A stretch of DNA of 64,000 nucleotides from CALGLS01 sp965222105 (GCA_965222105.1 CBDCTQ010000026.1:62001-126000), one strand, 5' to 3'; counted from the first letter of the stretch, positions 8,584-17,548 are shown. Numbers and translations are program-made. The notes: a model not told the origin generated them from the sequence alone.

Positions 8584-10050
8584 ATGTCTAAGGAAATCAC
8601 CAATCGCGACACGGATTACTCGGCCTGGTACAATGATGTGGTCAAAAAAGCCGACCTGGCATCCAATTCTCCGGTGCGGGGCTGCATGGTCATCAAACCC
8701 TATGGATTTGCCATTTGGGAGAACATCCGCGACCAGTTGGACCGTATGTTTAAGGCCACCGGCCATGTCAACGCCTGCTTTCCACTGCTGATCCCCAAAA
8801 GTTTCCTCAGCAAAGAAGCAGAACACGTAGAAGGTTTTGCCAAAGAATGTGCCGTAGTGACCCACCACCGACTGATGAACGACCCCAACGGCAACGGAGT
8901 AGTAGTAGACCCGGCTGCCCGCCTCGAAGAGGAACTGATCATCCGTCCCACCTCCGAAACCATCATCTGGAATACGTACCGTGACTGGATCAGCTCGTAC
9001 CGCGACCTCCCCCTGCTCATCAACCAATGGGCCAACGTGATGCGTTGGGAAATGCGTACACGTCTGTTTTTGCGCACCTCCGAATTTCTTTGGCAGGAAG
9101 GGCATACGGCCCATGCCACCCGGGAAGAAGCCGTAGAAGAAACCCTCAAGATACTCGACATCTACGCCGATTTTGCGGAAAGCTATATGGCCATGCCGGT
9201 CATCAAAGGCGTCAAAACCGTCAATGAGCGTTTTGCAGGGGCCGAAGATACCTACACCATCGAAGCTCTCATGCAGGATGCCCGCGCCCTGCAGGCCGGC
9301 ACCTCTCACTTTCTGGGGCAAAATTTTGCGAAAGCATTCAACGTCACTTATCTTACAGAAAATCAAAAAAGCGAATACGTCTGGGCCACCTCCTGGGGCG
9401 TTTCGACCCGATTGATCGGCGGCCTCATTATGACCCACTCCGACGACAATGGCCTGGTGTTACCTCCTAAACTGGCGCCCAATCAGGTTGTCATCGTACC
9501 GATACCCAAACCTCGGACAGAGATCGACGAGGCAGCCCATAAGATCATGGCGGCTTTGAAAGCCAAAAATATCTCGGTGAAATACGATACTGACGACCGC
9601 AAACGGCCCGGCTTCAAATTCGCTGAACACGAAATGCGCGGCATTCCCATCCGCCTGGGAATAGGTATGCGCGACCTGGAAAAAAACCAGATCGAAGTGG
9701 CCCGCCGCGACACCGGCGAGAAAAAAAGCTACCCGGCTGATGGCATTGCCGACACCATCCATCAACTCCTCGGCGACATCCAGCAGAACTTGTTCGACCG
9801 CGCCGTTCAATTCCGCAACGAACGGATTACTTCCGTAGATAATTTTGACGACTTCCAATCGGTGATCGATGGAAAGGGAGGATTCGTAAAAGCCCATTGG
9901 GACGGTACCACCGAAACGGAAATCAAGATCAAAGAACGCACCAAGGCCACCATCCGCTGCATTCCCCTCGACAATGAAAAAGAAGAGGGGGCGTGCATAC
10001 TCACCGGTAAGCCCTCTCAACAACGGGTACTATTTGCTAAAGCTTATTAG
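8584..10050 (+). CDS. proS: Prolyl-tRNA synthetase, archaeal/eukaryotic type
   Basis: Charges tRNA-Pro with proline. At 488 residues it is the short type (ProS type 3) without the YbaK-like editing insertion of Escherichia coli ProRS. Class II motif 2 is visible at about 155-185 (MRWEMRTRLFLRTSEFLWQE, then GHTAHATREEA), motif 3 at about 265-285 (SWGVSTRLIGGLIMTHSDD), followed by the anticodon-binding domain (VVIVPIPK...ALKAKNISV) and a C-terminal zinc-binding-like domain ending in AKAY. The start at 8584 (MSKEITNRDTDYSAWY) matches the family N-terminus. Single gene, divergent from the low-complexity secreted protein. Confidence 0.96.
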   Translation: MSKEITNRDTDYSAWYNDVVKKADLASNSPVRGCMVIKPYGFAIWENIRDQLDRMFKATGHVNACFPLLIPKSFLSKEAEHVEGFAKECAVVTHHRLMNDPNGNGVVVDPAARLEEELIIRPTSETIIWNTYRDWISSYRDLPLLINQWANVMRWEMRTRLFLRTSEFLWQEGHTAHATREEAVEETLKILDIYADFAESYMAMPVIKGVKTVNERFAGAEDTYTIEALMQDARALQAGTSHFLGQNFAKAFNVTYLTENQKSEYVWATSWGVSTRLIGGLIMTHSDDNGLVLPPKLAPNQVVIVPIPKPRTEIDEAAHKIMAALKAKNISVKYDTDDRKRPGFKFAEHEMRGIPIRLGIGMRDLEKNQIEVARRDTGEKKSYPADGIADTIHQLLGDIQQNLFDRAVQFRNERITSVDNFDDFQSVIDGKGGFVKAHWDGTTETEIKIKERTKATIRCIPLDNEKEEGACILTGKPSQQRVLFAKAY

Positions 10051-10494
10051 CCTAATTTCGCAAGGAGTCTACCACTCCAACACCCGCCGAAGAAGCATAA
10101 ATTACCATAGGTTTTCAACTTCGCCACCAACCTTCGTCGATTTTGGATACCAAAATGTACCTTTGTGCTCAATGGCTCGTTATGCATCTGGAATAGTTAT
10201 TGATGAAGGCTTTATGCAGTGAATTTTTATTTAATGTAAAATCTTAACATTTAATTTTTCGCTGCCACTTTTAATTTTCTTAACTTTGGGTCGGGAAGAA
10301 TGTCCATACTACGACACGCACGCTTTTCGTTCCCAGTCAATCACTTTACTGGTTTCAGGTTTTCAGCTCGATTAATCACCGTTCAACTTGGTCAATACAA
10401 ATTTTTTCAATTGGCTACTTTCAACGGAGGCCCGGCTGCTGACTGTTTCCTAAGCGAAATCACTATGACTACAAACTGCAGAAATTGGTTACCA
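10051..10494. other. Intergenic region and leader of the transglycosylase gene
   Basis: About 230 bases without visible features are followed by a perfect -7 element (10281-10288). From 10300 to 10494 a reading frame in phase with the transglycosylase is open but has no coding character and would precede its signal peptide, so it is treated as leader. Confidence 0.45.
10281..10288 (+). promoter_or_regulatory. -7 promoter element (TAnnTTTG) for the transglycosylase
   Basis: TAACTTTG matches the Bacteroidota -7 consensus. Transcription would start near 10295, which makes a start codon at 10300 unlikely and favours 10465 or 10495. Confidence 0.5.
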
Positions 10495-11976
10495 ATGAGA
10501 CGTATTCTTTCGATTTTATTATTTCAATGTCTGGTGCTGGCGGGATTGACAGCACAGGCAAGTGCATCGTCACCTTCTTATCTGGCCCAACAACCAGCGG
10601 TCAACCCCTATGACCACATTCCCGTCTTTTCCGATAAGGAGCTGGAGGTCCGCGTCAAACAGTTGGTTAGTACGGTAGTACCTCCCCGTTTTACGGCTGC
10701 CGTGAAAAGTTATATCCGATCTTATACGGTAAAGAACCGGGAGAAAACAGCCACCATGCTCGGCCGGATAGCCATGTATTTTCCCATGTACGAACAATAT
10801 GCACGCGAAAAACAGGTACCCACCGACCTCAAGTACCTTTCGATAGTGGAGTCGGCACTCGACCCCAACGCAGTGTCCCGTTCCGGCGCAGTTGGCTTGT
10901 GGCAATTTATGCCTGCTACTGGCATCGACAACGGCCTGAACATCAACCGGATGGTCGATGAAAGAAAAGACCCGCACAAGGCCACCCGGGCGGCTTACCG
11001 TTACCTCGCCGCTCAATACAAACGCTATGGCAATTGGGAACTGGCACTGGCCGCCTACAATGGTGGCCCGGGCCGCGTCAACAGAGCCATCAAAAGAGGA
11101 CGCAGTAAAAATTTCTGGCGCATCAGCAAATACCTGCCCCGCGAAACACGCAACTACATACCCGCTTTTATCGGTGCTACTTATATTGCCCATTACTACA
11201 AAGACCACGGCATTGAACCCGTACCTGTAGAAGAAGATTTGATCCACACCGCTGTCACCTCCGTCTTCAAACCGTATACTTTTATTCAACTTGAAGAGAT
11301 CACCGGCACACCGGCATACCTCATCAGCGCCCTCAACCCTTCTTACAAAAAAAGGCTAATCCCCTACAATCGAGCCGGTAACAATCTGGTACTCCCGCAG
11401 GCCAGTATGGTCCGGTTTCTGGAATTTGTCGGCAGGCCCGATCACCAACTCGAACAATTGGTCGCTTCCAGGGTTCCTGCCCCCGATCACATCAACCGCG
11501 ATGATGTCGCCCTGATCAGCCACGAAGTAGAAGCCGGAGAAGACCTCCAGCATATTGCCGACCTGTATAACTGCTCTACCGACGACCTGATCCAATGGAA
11601 CAAACTAACCACGAGCCAGTTGAATGCTGGCCAACGGCTGATGTTGTTTTTGGAAAAAAGACCTACGGAACAGCTCAAATACCAACAAATAGAAAACCTC
11701 GGATCGCTGGAGAAAAGATCCCTCAACCAGCCGGAAGCCCAATACAGTATACCGGCCGGCCTCATTCCCCAGGTATCCGCACCGGGCAAATTCGGCACAG
11801 CTCAGCCCGACGGGCAGAATGAGTACGTTTTTTACCGCTTGAAAAAAAGAGAAACCCTGATGGACGTAGTCGCCAAACATCCCGATGTCACACTGGAACA
11901 ACTGATGGAACTCAACGGCTTGGACCGTTTCTCCAAAATAAAACCCGGAAAAAAGATCAAAGTAAAACCCAAATAG
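10495..11976 (+). CDS. MltD-like lytic transglycosylase with two LysM domains
   Basis: Cleaves the MurNAc-GlcNAc bond of peptidoglycan with anhydro-sugar formation. From the chosen start (493 residues) there is a signal peptide (SILLFQCLVLAGLTAQASA), an SLT domain around 100-245 with catalytic Glu119 in SIVESALDP, the following SGAVGLWQFMPATG and LALAAYNGGPGRVNRA motifs, then two LysM domains (about 345-390, EDLQHIADLYNC, and 440-490, RETLMDVVAKHP) for glycan binding. ATG 10465 is an alternative start; the frame is open to 10300 but that is right at the predicted transcription start. Periplasmic. Ends before a strong terminator. Confidence 0.92.
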   Translation: MRRILSILLFQCLVLAGLTAQASASSPSYLAQQPAVNPYDHIPVFSDKELEVRVKQLVSTVVPPRFTAAVKSYIRSYTVKNREKTATMLGRIAMYFPMYEQYAREKQVPTDLKYLSIVESALDPNAVSRSGAVGLWQFMPATGIDNGLNINRMVDERKDPHKATRAAYRYLAAQYKRYGNWELALAAYNGGPGRVNRAIKRGRSKNFWRISKYLPRETRNYIPAFIGATYIAHYYKDHGIEPVPVEEDLIHTAVTSVFKPYTFIQLEEITGTPAYLISALNPSYKKRLIPYNRAGNNLVLPQASMVRFLEFVGRPDHQLEQLVASRVPAPDHINRDDVALISHEVEAGEDLQHIADLYNCSTDDLIQWNKLTTSQLNAGQRLMLFLEKRPTEQLKYQQIENLGSLEKRSLNQPEAQYSIPAGLIPQVSAPGKFGTAQPDGQNEYVFYRLKKRETLMDVVAKHPDVTLEQLMELNGLDRFSKIKPGKKIKVKPK

Positions 11977-12005
11977 TAGCGACTATTCGCTAACTGTGCA
12001 GGGTA

Positions 12006-12050
12006 AAAACAGCTTGTCGGGTGGGCATTCCACCGGGCAAGCTGTTTTTT
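12006..12050. terminator. Intrinsic terminator
   Basis: AACAGCTTG pairs with CAAGCTGTT, with an inner GGGTGG/CCACC stem, followed by a T6 run ending near 12050. It terminates the transglycosylase gene. Confidence 0.8.
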
Positions 12051-12104
12051 ATGTCGCTTTCGCAAAATACAACTCCGCAGTAATGGTACCTAAAAACTTT
12101 TCGC

Positions 12105-12112
12105 TATTTTTG
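12105..12112 (+). promoter_or_regulatory. -7 promoter element (TAnnTTTG) for pirin
   Basis: TATTTTTG, a perfect match, about 53 bases before the pirin start. Confidence 0.45.
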
Positions 12113-12165
12113 TTGTTAACCTTCAATCCAAACGAATCGAATAACCACAACAAAACTGCAAAACA

Positions 12166-12933
12166 ATGTCTATCCAGATCATTCCTAAAGCCAGGCAAGG
12201 CTACGGCACCTTCAACAGTGGTGAAATCGTAGAAAACAAGCCCATTGGCTTCCCACAAGATGGAGGGGAGGGTAAACCTTTTTCCAACCTTTTTTACTGG
12301 GCTTACGCCGAAGCCAAAACGGACAGCACCATTGGTCTGCATCCGCACCAGGGCTTTGAGATCATGTCATTTGTCCTCAAAGGAAACATCAGGCATTACG
12401 ATACTCAATTGAAAAAATGGCAACCCCTTTCCGCCGGCGATGTACAAATCATTCGGTCGGGTAATGGAATCAGCCATGCCGAACACATGGAGGCTGGTTC
12501 GGCTATGTTTCAGATTTGGGTAGATCCCAACCTCAACCAAACCCTCCAACAAACTGCATCTTACAACGACTACAAAGCCGGGAGCTTTCCGGTAACCACC
12601 TCCGGCGACCTTTCCATTAAAACATTCAGAGGCGATCAGGCACCCCTGAAAATGGATGCCATTGGCATGGAAATTAAGGAGTTGTCATTTGACAAAGCGG
12701 CGGACGTCCTCGACATTCATGCCGATCGCATTTACTCCCTCTACCTATTGGAAGGGTCGGTTCGCATCAATCAACAGCCCACAGAAAAAGACGATTTCGC
12801 CATCGTAAAAGACAGTACCCAACTGGTGGTGGAAAGTGAAGAACCCGGCCGGATTTTTATGATCAGCACGCTGGCCAGCCTGCCCTACAAAACCTACGTC
12901 GAACACATGGCGGAAAAAATGCAACAACGTTAA
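12166..12933 (+). CDS. Pirin-family bicupin
   Basis: 255 residues with two cupin barrels. The N-terminal barrel holds the metal-binding pattern of pirins: HPHQGFEIMSFVLKG at about 59-73 and GNGISHAEHM at about 101-110, giving three His and one Glu. Some pirins (for example YhhW of E. coli) have quercetinase activity, others act as redox-sensitive regulators; the actual substrate cannot be read from sequence. It has its own promoter element and stands alone between terminator-bounded genes. Cytoplasmic, no signal peptide. Confidence 0.92.
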   Translation: MSIQIIPKARQGYGTFNSGEIVENKPIGFPQDGGEGKPFSNLFYWAYAEAKTDSTIGLHPHQGFEIMSFVLKGNIRHYDTQLKKWQPLSAGDVQIIRSGNGISHAEHMEAGSAMFQIWVDPNLNQTLQQTASYNDYKAGSFPVTTSGDLSIKTFRGDQAPLKMDAIGMEIKELSFDKAADVLDIHADRIYSLYLLEGSVRINQQPTEKDDFAIVKDSTQLVVESEEPGRIFMISTLASLPYKTYVEHMAEKMQQR

Positions 12934-12973
12934 CACCGGTTTTACGAAAGTAAGATGACTTACTCCCCGCGGA

Positions 12974-13204
12974 TCAGGGCATCACCACCGGCTTATCTTT
13001 CTCTTCTATATGCAATACCAACACATCGGCCGATAAGGAGGCGATCTTCATGGGAGGCTCTTTTGGGAAGGATTCGTTGTAGATCGCATCATCGACCAGT
13101 TTGTAATTGTAGCTGTCCGTCTCGCTGGTACGAATGGAATAGGTGGCTTTGCCATTGGCGCTAAATTCAAAATAAATATCGCCTCCCGAAATAGAAGAGG
13201 CCAT
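12974..13204 (-). CDS. Small lipocalin-like protein, probably 5' truncated
   Basis: 76 residues with beta-strand alternation (GGDIYFEFSANGKATYSIR, then MKIASLSADVLVLHIEE) resembling the last strands of Bacteroidota lipocalin-like secreted proteins. No signal peptide or first half is present: in-frame upstream sequence is open for only about 17 codons, without another ATG, to a stop near 13253, and the ahcY promoter follows. I therefore think this is the 3' remnant of a longer gene, possibly decayed; a genuine short protein is the alternative. Confidence 0.4.
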   Translation of the reverse strand: MASSISGGDIYFEFSANGKATYSIRTSETDSYNYKLVDDAIYNESFPKEPPMKIASLSADVLVLHIEEKDKPVVMP

Positions 13205-13281
13205 CAGAGATGTGTTTTTTTTGTAAGGTAAGTATTTATACGGTAAAACGGCTCACTCAAAAACGCAAATCGCCAACTTTG

Positions 13282-13313
13282 TTTGACAATCTACGTAGGA
13301 ACCTGTAATTTTG
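13282..13313 (+). promoter_or_regulatory. Complete Bacteroidota promoter of ahcY
   Basis: TTTG at 13282-13285 and TAATTTTG at 13306-13313, 20 bases apart, match the -33/-7 consensus TTTG-N19..21-TAnnTTTG. Expected transcription start is near 13319, about 31 bases before ATG 13350. Confidence 0.7.
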
Positions 13314-13349
13314 CACCCGTTTTTAAATAATCATTCAATATTCATTTCC

Positions 13350-14663
13350 ATGCAAAAAGTAGAATCTAAAATAGGCTATAAAGTAAAAGACATTCAATTG
13401 GCCGAATGGGGCCGTCGCGAAATAGAATTGGCGGAAGCCGAAATGCCCGGACTGATGAGCTTACGCGAACAATATGGGGCCAGCAAGCCCCTCAAAGGTG
13501 CCCGCATAGCCGGCTGCCTGCATATGACCATCCAAACGGCTGTGTTGATAGAAACCCTGATCGAATTGGGCGCCGAAGTCAGTTGGTCTTCCTGCAACAT
13601 TTTCTCCACCCAAGACCACGCCGCCGCCGCCATCGCCGCCACAGGGATACCCGTTTTTGCCTGGAAAGGCATGAGCGAAGAAGAGTTTTGGTGGTGCATC
13701 GAACAAACCCTCCACGCTTTTGAAGGCGGTAAACCCCTCAACATGATCCTCGACGATGGAGGCGACCTCACCAATGTGGTACTCGACAAACACCCCGAAC
13801 TCATCGACGGCATCAAAGGCATCAGCGAAGAAACAACCACCGGCGTACACCGCCTCTACGAACGGGAAAAGAACGGCTCCCTCCGCCTGCCCGCCATCAA
13901 CATCAACGACTCGGTCACAAAATCCAAATTCGATAATAAATACGGCTGCAAAGAATCCTGTGTCGACGCTATCAGACGAGCTACCGACCTGATGCTCGCC
14001 GGCAAAGTAGCTGTCGTTGCCGGCTACGGAGATGTGGGCAAAGGCTCTGCTGCCTCTCTAAGAGGTGCCGGATGTAGAGTCATTGTTACAGAAATCGATC
14101 CCATCTGCGCTCTGCAGGCCGCCATGGACGGATACGCCGTCAAGAAAATGGACAACGCCGTAAAAGAAGCCAACATCGTGGTGACCGCCACCGGCAATAA
14201 AGACATCATCACTGACCGCCACTTCCGCGCCATGCGCGACAAAACCATCGTGTGCAACATCGGTCACTTCGACAATGAGATCGACATGGCCTGGCTCAAC
14301 CAAAACTACGGCAACTCCAAAGTGGAGATCAAACCACAGGTAGATAAATATACCATCGACGGAAAAGACGTCATCATACTGGCAGAAGGCCGGCTGGTCA
14401 ACCTCGGCTGCGCCACGGGGCATCCCTCATTCGTCATGTCCAATTCCTTTACCAATCAGGTACTGGCCCAATTGGAATTGTGGAACAACACCGACCAGTA
14501 CGAGAACAAAGTGCACATGCTCCCCAAACACCTCGACGAGCAGGTGGCCCGCCTACACCTCGCCAAAATCGGGGTAGAACTGGAGGAACTGTCGGAAGAC
14601 CAGGCCCAATACATCGGCGTCAAAAAAGAAGGGCCGTATAAACCTTCTTATTACCGGTATTGA
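13350..14663 (+). CDS. ahcY: Adenosylhomocysteinase
   Basis: Hydrolyses S-adenosylhomocysteine to adenosine and homocysteine, relieving product inhibition of methyltransferases. 437 residues from ATG 13350, chosen because the frame opens earlier only with a TTG that lies inside the promoter, and MQKVESKIGYKVKDIQLAEW is the normal family N-terminus. Substrate-domain motifs LHMTIQTAVLIETL and SWSSCNIFSTQDHAAAAI, the NAD-binding loop VAGYGDVGKGSAASLRGAG, and the conserved C-terminus ending in KPSYYRY are all present. Length and motifs are normal. Single gene; the next 0.5 kb is a tandem repeat block. Confidence 0.97.
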   Translation: MQKVESKIGYKVKDIQLAEWGRREIELAEAEMPGLMSLREQYGASKPLKGARIAGCLHMTIQTAVLIETLIELGAEVSWSSCNIFSTQDHAAAAIAATGIPVFAWKGMSEEEFWWCIEQTLHAFEGGKPLNMILDDGGDLTNVVLDKHPELIDGIKGISEETTTGVHRLYEREKNGSLRLPAININDSVTKSKFDNKYGCKESCVDAIRRATDLMLAGKVAVVAGYGDVGKGSAASLRGAGCRVIVTEIDPICALQAAMDGYAVKKMDNAVKEANIVVTATGNKDIITDRHFRAMRDKTIVCNIGHFDNEIDMAWLNQNYGNSKVEIKPQVDKYTIDGKDVIILAEGRLVNLGCATGHPSFVMSNSFTNQVLAQLELWNNTDQYENKVHMLPKHLDEQVARLHLAKIGVELEELSEDQAQYIGVKKEGPYKPSYYRY

Positions 14664-14689
14664 GGAAGGCAGGGAATCGGCGGCGCGTA

Positions 14690-15183
14690 ACGACACGTCC
14701 ATTAACAGGCGGCGCATAGCGCCACACCCATTGGTAGCCAACGCATAACGCCCCGCCCATTGGTACGCGGCGCATAGCGACGCCCCTATTGGTAGCAACG
14801 CAATAACGCCACACCCATTTGTACACGGCGCATAACGCCACACCACCCATTGGTACGCGGCGCATAGCGACGCCCCTATTGGTAGCAACGCAATAACGCC
14901 ACACCCATTTGTACCCGGCGCATAACGCCACACCACCCATTTGTACACGGCGCATAACGCCACACCACCCATTGGTACGCGGCGCATAGCGACGCCCCTA
15001 TTGGTAGCAACGCAATAACGCCACACCCATTTGTACACGGCGCATAACGCCACACCACCTATTGGTACGCGGCGCATAGCGACGCTCCTATTGGTAGTAG
15101 CAACGCAATAACGCCACACCCATTGTACACGGCGCATAACGCCACACCCATTTGTACACGGCGCATAACGCCACACCCATTTA
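14690..15183. repeat. Higher-order tandem repeat of 29-32 bp units
   Basis: About 17 imperfect units. Three unit types recur in order: A (GGTACGCGGCGCATAGCGAC...), B (GGTAGCAACGCAATAACGCC...), C (TGTACACGGCGCATAACGCC...), each ending in CCCTA or ACCCA. A-B-C of roughly 90 bp repeats four times, with one extra C in the middle and degenerate units at both edges. Most units hold a short hairpin core such as GGCGCATAGCGCC. It fills the space between the convergent ahcY and methyltransferase genes. There are no unique spacers, so it is not CRISPR. Both strands are open in some frames, but unit lengths are not multiples of three, which argues against coding. Confidence 0.85.
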
Positions 15184-15214
15184 AGGGACATCAGCATATC
15201 AGCAAATCAACCCA

Positions 15215-16387
15215 TCAGCATATCAACAAAGTCTCCAAATAATGGTGGTCAATACCAAAAGCAGCCTTTAGCTGCTCAATCTCCCGGAAATACATTGTTG
15301 AATCAACCATATGGTCGTGTCGCTGCCCAACGATCATCACATTTTTGCCGGTGTGCTCGGTGGATATAAATTCAAAAACTGTCGTTTTGTAGCCGTGGGC
15401 TTTGAGGAGGAGGGCACGTATAGCGTCGGTGATGATCTCGGCCTGTCGTTCTTTCAGGATGCCGTGTTGCAGGATGCTGTTTAGTTTTCCCTCATCTTTT
15501 ATTTGCTTGCGGATCTGTTTGTGGCAACACGGTGCGCAGATGATCCATTTGGCGCCGACCTGAATGCCTTTGCTGATGGCGTCGTCGGTGGCGGTATCAC
15601 AGGCGTGGAGGGCGATCAGCATATCCGTTTGGGAAAGGGGGTAATTGCCGATAAATCCCGTCTCGAAAGTCAGATGTTGGAAGCCCACTGTCCGGGCAAT
15701 CCGGTTGGAAGCCTTCACCAGGTCGGGGCGCAGTTCCACCCCAACGATCTGGGCGTTCAGACCCAGTTGGTGGTGCAAATAGTCGTAAAGCGCAAAAGTA
15801 AGATACCCCTTTCCGCAGCCCATATCCGCCACTTTCAGGCCGACGGATCTATCCCAGGTCATCACTTCCTTTTTCAGCAATCCGTCGATGATCTCGACAA
15901 ACTTATTGATCTGTCGGTATTTACCTCCCTTGTCTTTAAGTATCTGGCCCTGGGCGCCGGTAATGCCGAGATGGTGGAGCCAGGCTGGTTTATGTATCCG
16001 TCGCGTTTTTTGTTTGTCGTGCTGGCGGGATGGCGGCGCGGCAAAGCTGGGCGGCTTTTTTTTAATTCTCAACTGGCCGTTGCCACTTTGTTCAGCACTA
16101 CAATCGGCCTGGGTGGTAAAGAGGTTGTAGATCAGGAACACCTCCCGCATCAACCGATCCGCCTCTGCCAATCCTTTTTCAACCGGATAATTTTTGGTAA
16201 TGTCTTTTGTCCGGTGTCGGTATATGAAACAAAGGTGTGGCTGCCTCCGAATGAGTACCAGTTTAATCAAAACCTTTTTGAGGTCGGACTGCTTATCCCG
16301 GTTTTTACTCAAGGTAAAGCGGACAAAACTATCTTCGCTGACACTCTGACTGAGCGTTTGCAAAAGCGTTGTTATGGTGGTGGGCAT
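15215..16387 (-). CDS. SAM-dependent methyltransferase, Methyltransf_32 type
   Basis: 390 residues. Residues 1-110 form an N-terminal domain rich in basic residues; around 120-150 a Lys/Arg-rich linker (KTRRIHKPAWLHHLGI). The catalytic Rossmann domain starts near residue 190 with motif I VADMGCGKGYLTFALYDYL, then GVELRPDLVKASNRIA, and the characteristic IALHACDTATDDAI and IICAPCCHKQI of the family that includes METTL25/GSTCD-like proteins, in which the CxPCCHK-type sequence sits by the active site. RNA is a likely substrate class but unproven. The last codons overlap a short dispersed motif (CAGCATATCAAC) shared with 53690-53710. It ends 2 bases before... the start lies 2 bases after the pyrophosphatase stop, so they are one operon. 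Confidence 0.85.
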   Translation of the reverse strand: MPTTITTLLQTLSQSVSEDSFVRFTLSKNRDKQSDLKKVLIKLVLIRRQPHLCFIYRHRTKDITKNYPVEKGLAEADRLMREVFLIYNLFTTQADCSAEQSGNGQLRIKKKPPSFAAPPSRQHDKQKTRRIHKPAWLHHLGITGAQGQILKDKGGKYRQINKFVEIIDGLLKKEVMTWDRSVGLKVADMGCGKGYLTFALYDYLHHQLGLNAQIVGVELRPDLVKASNRIARTVGFQHLTFETGFIGNYPLSQTDMLIALHACDTATDDAISKGIQVGAKWIICAPCCHKQIRKQIKDEGKLNSILQHGILKERQAEIITDAIRALLLKAHGYKTTVFEFISTEHTGKNVMIVGQRHDHMVDSTMYFREIEQLKAAFGIDHHYLETLLIC

Positions 16388-16389
16388 GC

Positions 16390-17115
16390 TTAGAGTCTTT
16401 TCAGGATGTCGCGTTGGCGTTGAGCAAACTGGAAGGCTTCGAGCATGGTCAGGGAAAGGGCTTCTTCGAGGTTGCCGTAGCGTTTTTCGTAGTCCTGCTG
16501 GCTTCTTTTGATGACTTCGAAGGCTTCTTCGCGGCCGTACACGTGGGTGATCTCACATTTGGGCGATTCGCCGGGCAGTTGTTTGTAAGTCAGGAAATAA
16601 TGTTGGAGGCGGTTGATGATGGTGAGAGGCAGGTGCGCGATGTCGCTCCAGTTGCCGTAAACTTCATCGCTTTTCAGTACGGCGATGATCTTGTCGTCGG
16701 CTTCACCGTTGTCGATCATTCTGAATCCGCCGATGGGGATGGCGTGAACGATGATGTTGCCGTGGGTAACCTCCCGCTCGGTGAGGACGCATATGTCGAG
16801 GGGGTCATCGTCGCCCACAATATCGGTTCTGCCGGTTTGTTGCATGCAGTATTCCGCCACTTGTTCTTTGCAGATGGTTTGGGGGATAAAACCGTATAAG
16901 GCGGGCACGATGTTGGAAAATTTTTGTGGCCGGTCTATCTTCAGGTATCCGGTGGTTTTATCTACTTCGTATTTGACGGTGTCGGAGGGGATGACTTCAA
17001 TGAAAGCCGTCACCTTTTCGGGCGCTTCCGGACCTATTTCAATGCCATGCCAGGGGTGGGATTTGTACCGCAGCCCTATCATTTTCCAAATCTTGTTGAA
17101 GGCTTCTTTATCCAT
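16390..17115 (-). CDS. ppa: Inorganic pyrophosphatase, family I
   Basis: Hydrolyses pyrophosphate and so pulls biosynthetic reactions forward. The family signature GDDDPLDICVL holds the metal-binding aspartates; further motifs are YGFIPQTIC and the IPIGGFRMIDNGEADDKIIAVL segment. The 241-residue product from ATG 17115 is longer than the 175-residue E. coli enzyme, with N- and C-terminal extensions as in many Bacteroidota. An upstream ATG at 17148 is rejected because a perfect minus-strand -7 element lies at 17138-17145. The methyltransferase gene follows almost without gap. Confidence 0.96.
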   Translation of the reverse strand: MDKEAFNKIWKMIGLRYKSHPWHGIEIGPEAPEKVTAFIEVIPSDTVKYEVDKTTGYLKIDRPQKFSNIVPALYGFIPQTICKEQVAEYCMQQTGRTDIVGDDDPLDICVLTEREVTHGNIIVHAIPIGGFRMIDNGEADDKIIAVLKSDEVYGNWSDIAHLPLTIINRLQHYFLTYKQLPGESPKCEITHVYGREEAFEVIKRSQQDYEKRYGNLEEALSLTMLEAFQFAQRQRDILKRL

Positions 17116-17137
17116 TGAGTTGTATTTATACTTTTTG

Positions 17138-17145
17138 CAAAAATA
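17138..17145 (-). promoter_or_regulatory. -7 promoter element for ppa
   Basis: Minus-strand TATTTTTG, 22 bases before the chosen ppa ATG at 17115. It decides against the longer start at 17148. Confidence 0.55.
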
Positions 17146-17192
17146 CAACTATTCCACATAGCAAACCGTAAGGGAAAGGGCAATAATAAAAG

Positions 17193-17230
17193 GAGAAACA
17201 ACCCTGATCCCTCTATGGGCTGTTTCCCTC
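17193..17230 (-). terminator. Probable terminator of the small membrane-protein gene
   Basis: GAGAAACAACCC and GGGCTGTTTCCCTC form an 11-12 bp stem; on the minus strand a T-rich stretch (CTCCTTTTATTATT) follows. Downstream of the gene ending at 17287. Confidence 0.5.
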
Positions 17231-17286
17231 GATCGTAAATTACTACTAACTATTTTAGAAGGGCGCCGGGCTCTGGCCGGTAGTGT

Positions 17287-17511
17287 TTAATGGGCGGCAG
17301 CGTTGTAAATAGATGCGGGTTGCTGGTGCGTGTCGGTAGAGCCTGTTTTGTGAAAGCGAATACCCAGCATGGCGCTCAATAAGATGGGCAATCCGAGTGC
17401 AGCAAGCCACATCTGACCTGTAAAAAAGCCAATGATAACTACGGCCATCAACAAATAAAAACGAAGAATGAGACCGACGATACTCAGGCGGAGAAATGTT
17501 ATTTTGAACAT
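17287..17511 (-). CDS. Small two-helix membrane protein
   Basis: 74 residues with two hydrophobic segments (IVGLILRFYLLMAVVIIGFF and MWLAALGLPILLSAMLGI) and a short polar tail, so a small inner-membrane protein. A perfect minus-strand -7 element lies 30 bases in front (17541-17548), and a hairpin terminator lies behind, which supports a real single-gene unit. I do not recognise a family. Neighbours (ppa, OmpA-like) do not suggest a function. Confidence 0.65.
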   Translation of the reverse strand: MFKITFLRLSIVGLILRFYLLMAVVIIGFFTGQMWLAALGLPILLSAMLGIRFHKTGSTDTHQQPASIYNAAAH

Positions 17512-17540
17512 ATTGGAGCTTTTAAAATCCTTGAATGCTC

Positions 17541-17548
17541 CAAATTTA
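17541..17548 (-). promoter_or_regulatory. -7 promoter element
   Basis: Minus-strand TAAATTTG, perfect TAnnTTTG, about 30 bases before the ATG at 17511. Confidence 0.5.

Noticed and set aside
10300..10494. N-terminal extension of the transglycosylase
   Set aside because: It starts at the predicted transcription start, precedes a clear signal peptide and has no coding character.
14690..15183. CRISPR array
   Set aside because: No unique spacers; the units are contiguous and of three related types, and there are no cas genes.
14553..15197. Long minus-strand frame (214 codons) over the tandem repeat, partly inside ahcY
   Set aside because: The peptide is only a translation of the repeats (WRYAPxTNG), frame changes from unit to unit, and a third of it overlaps ahcY.
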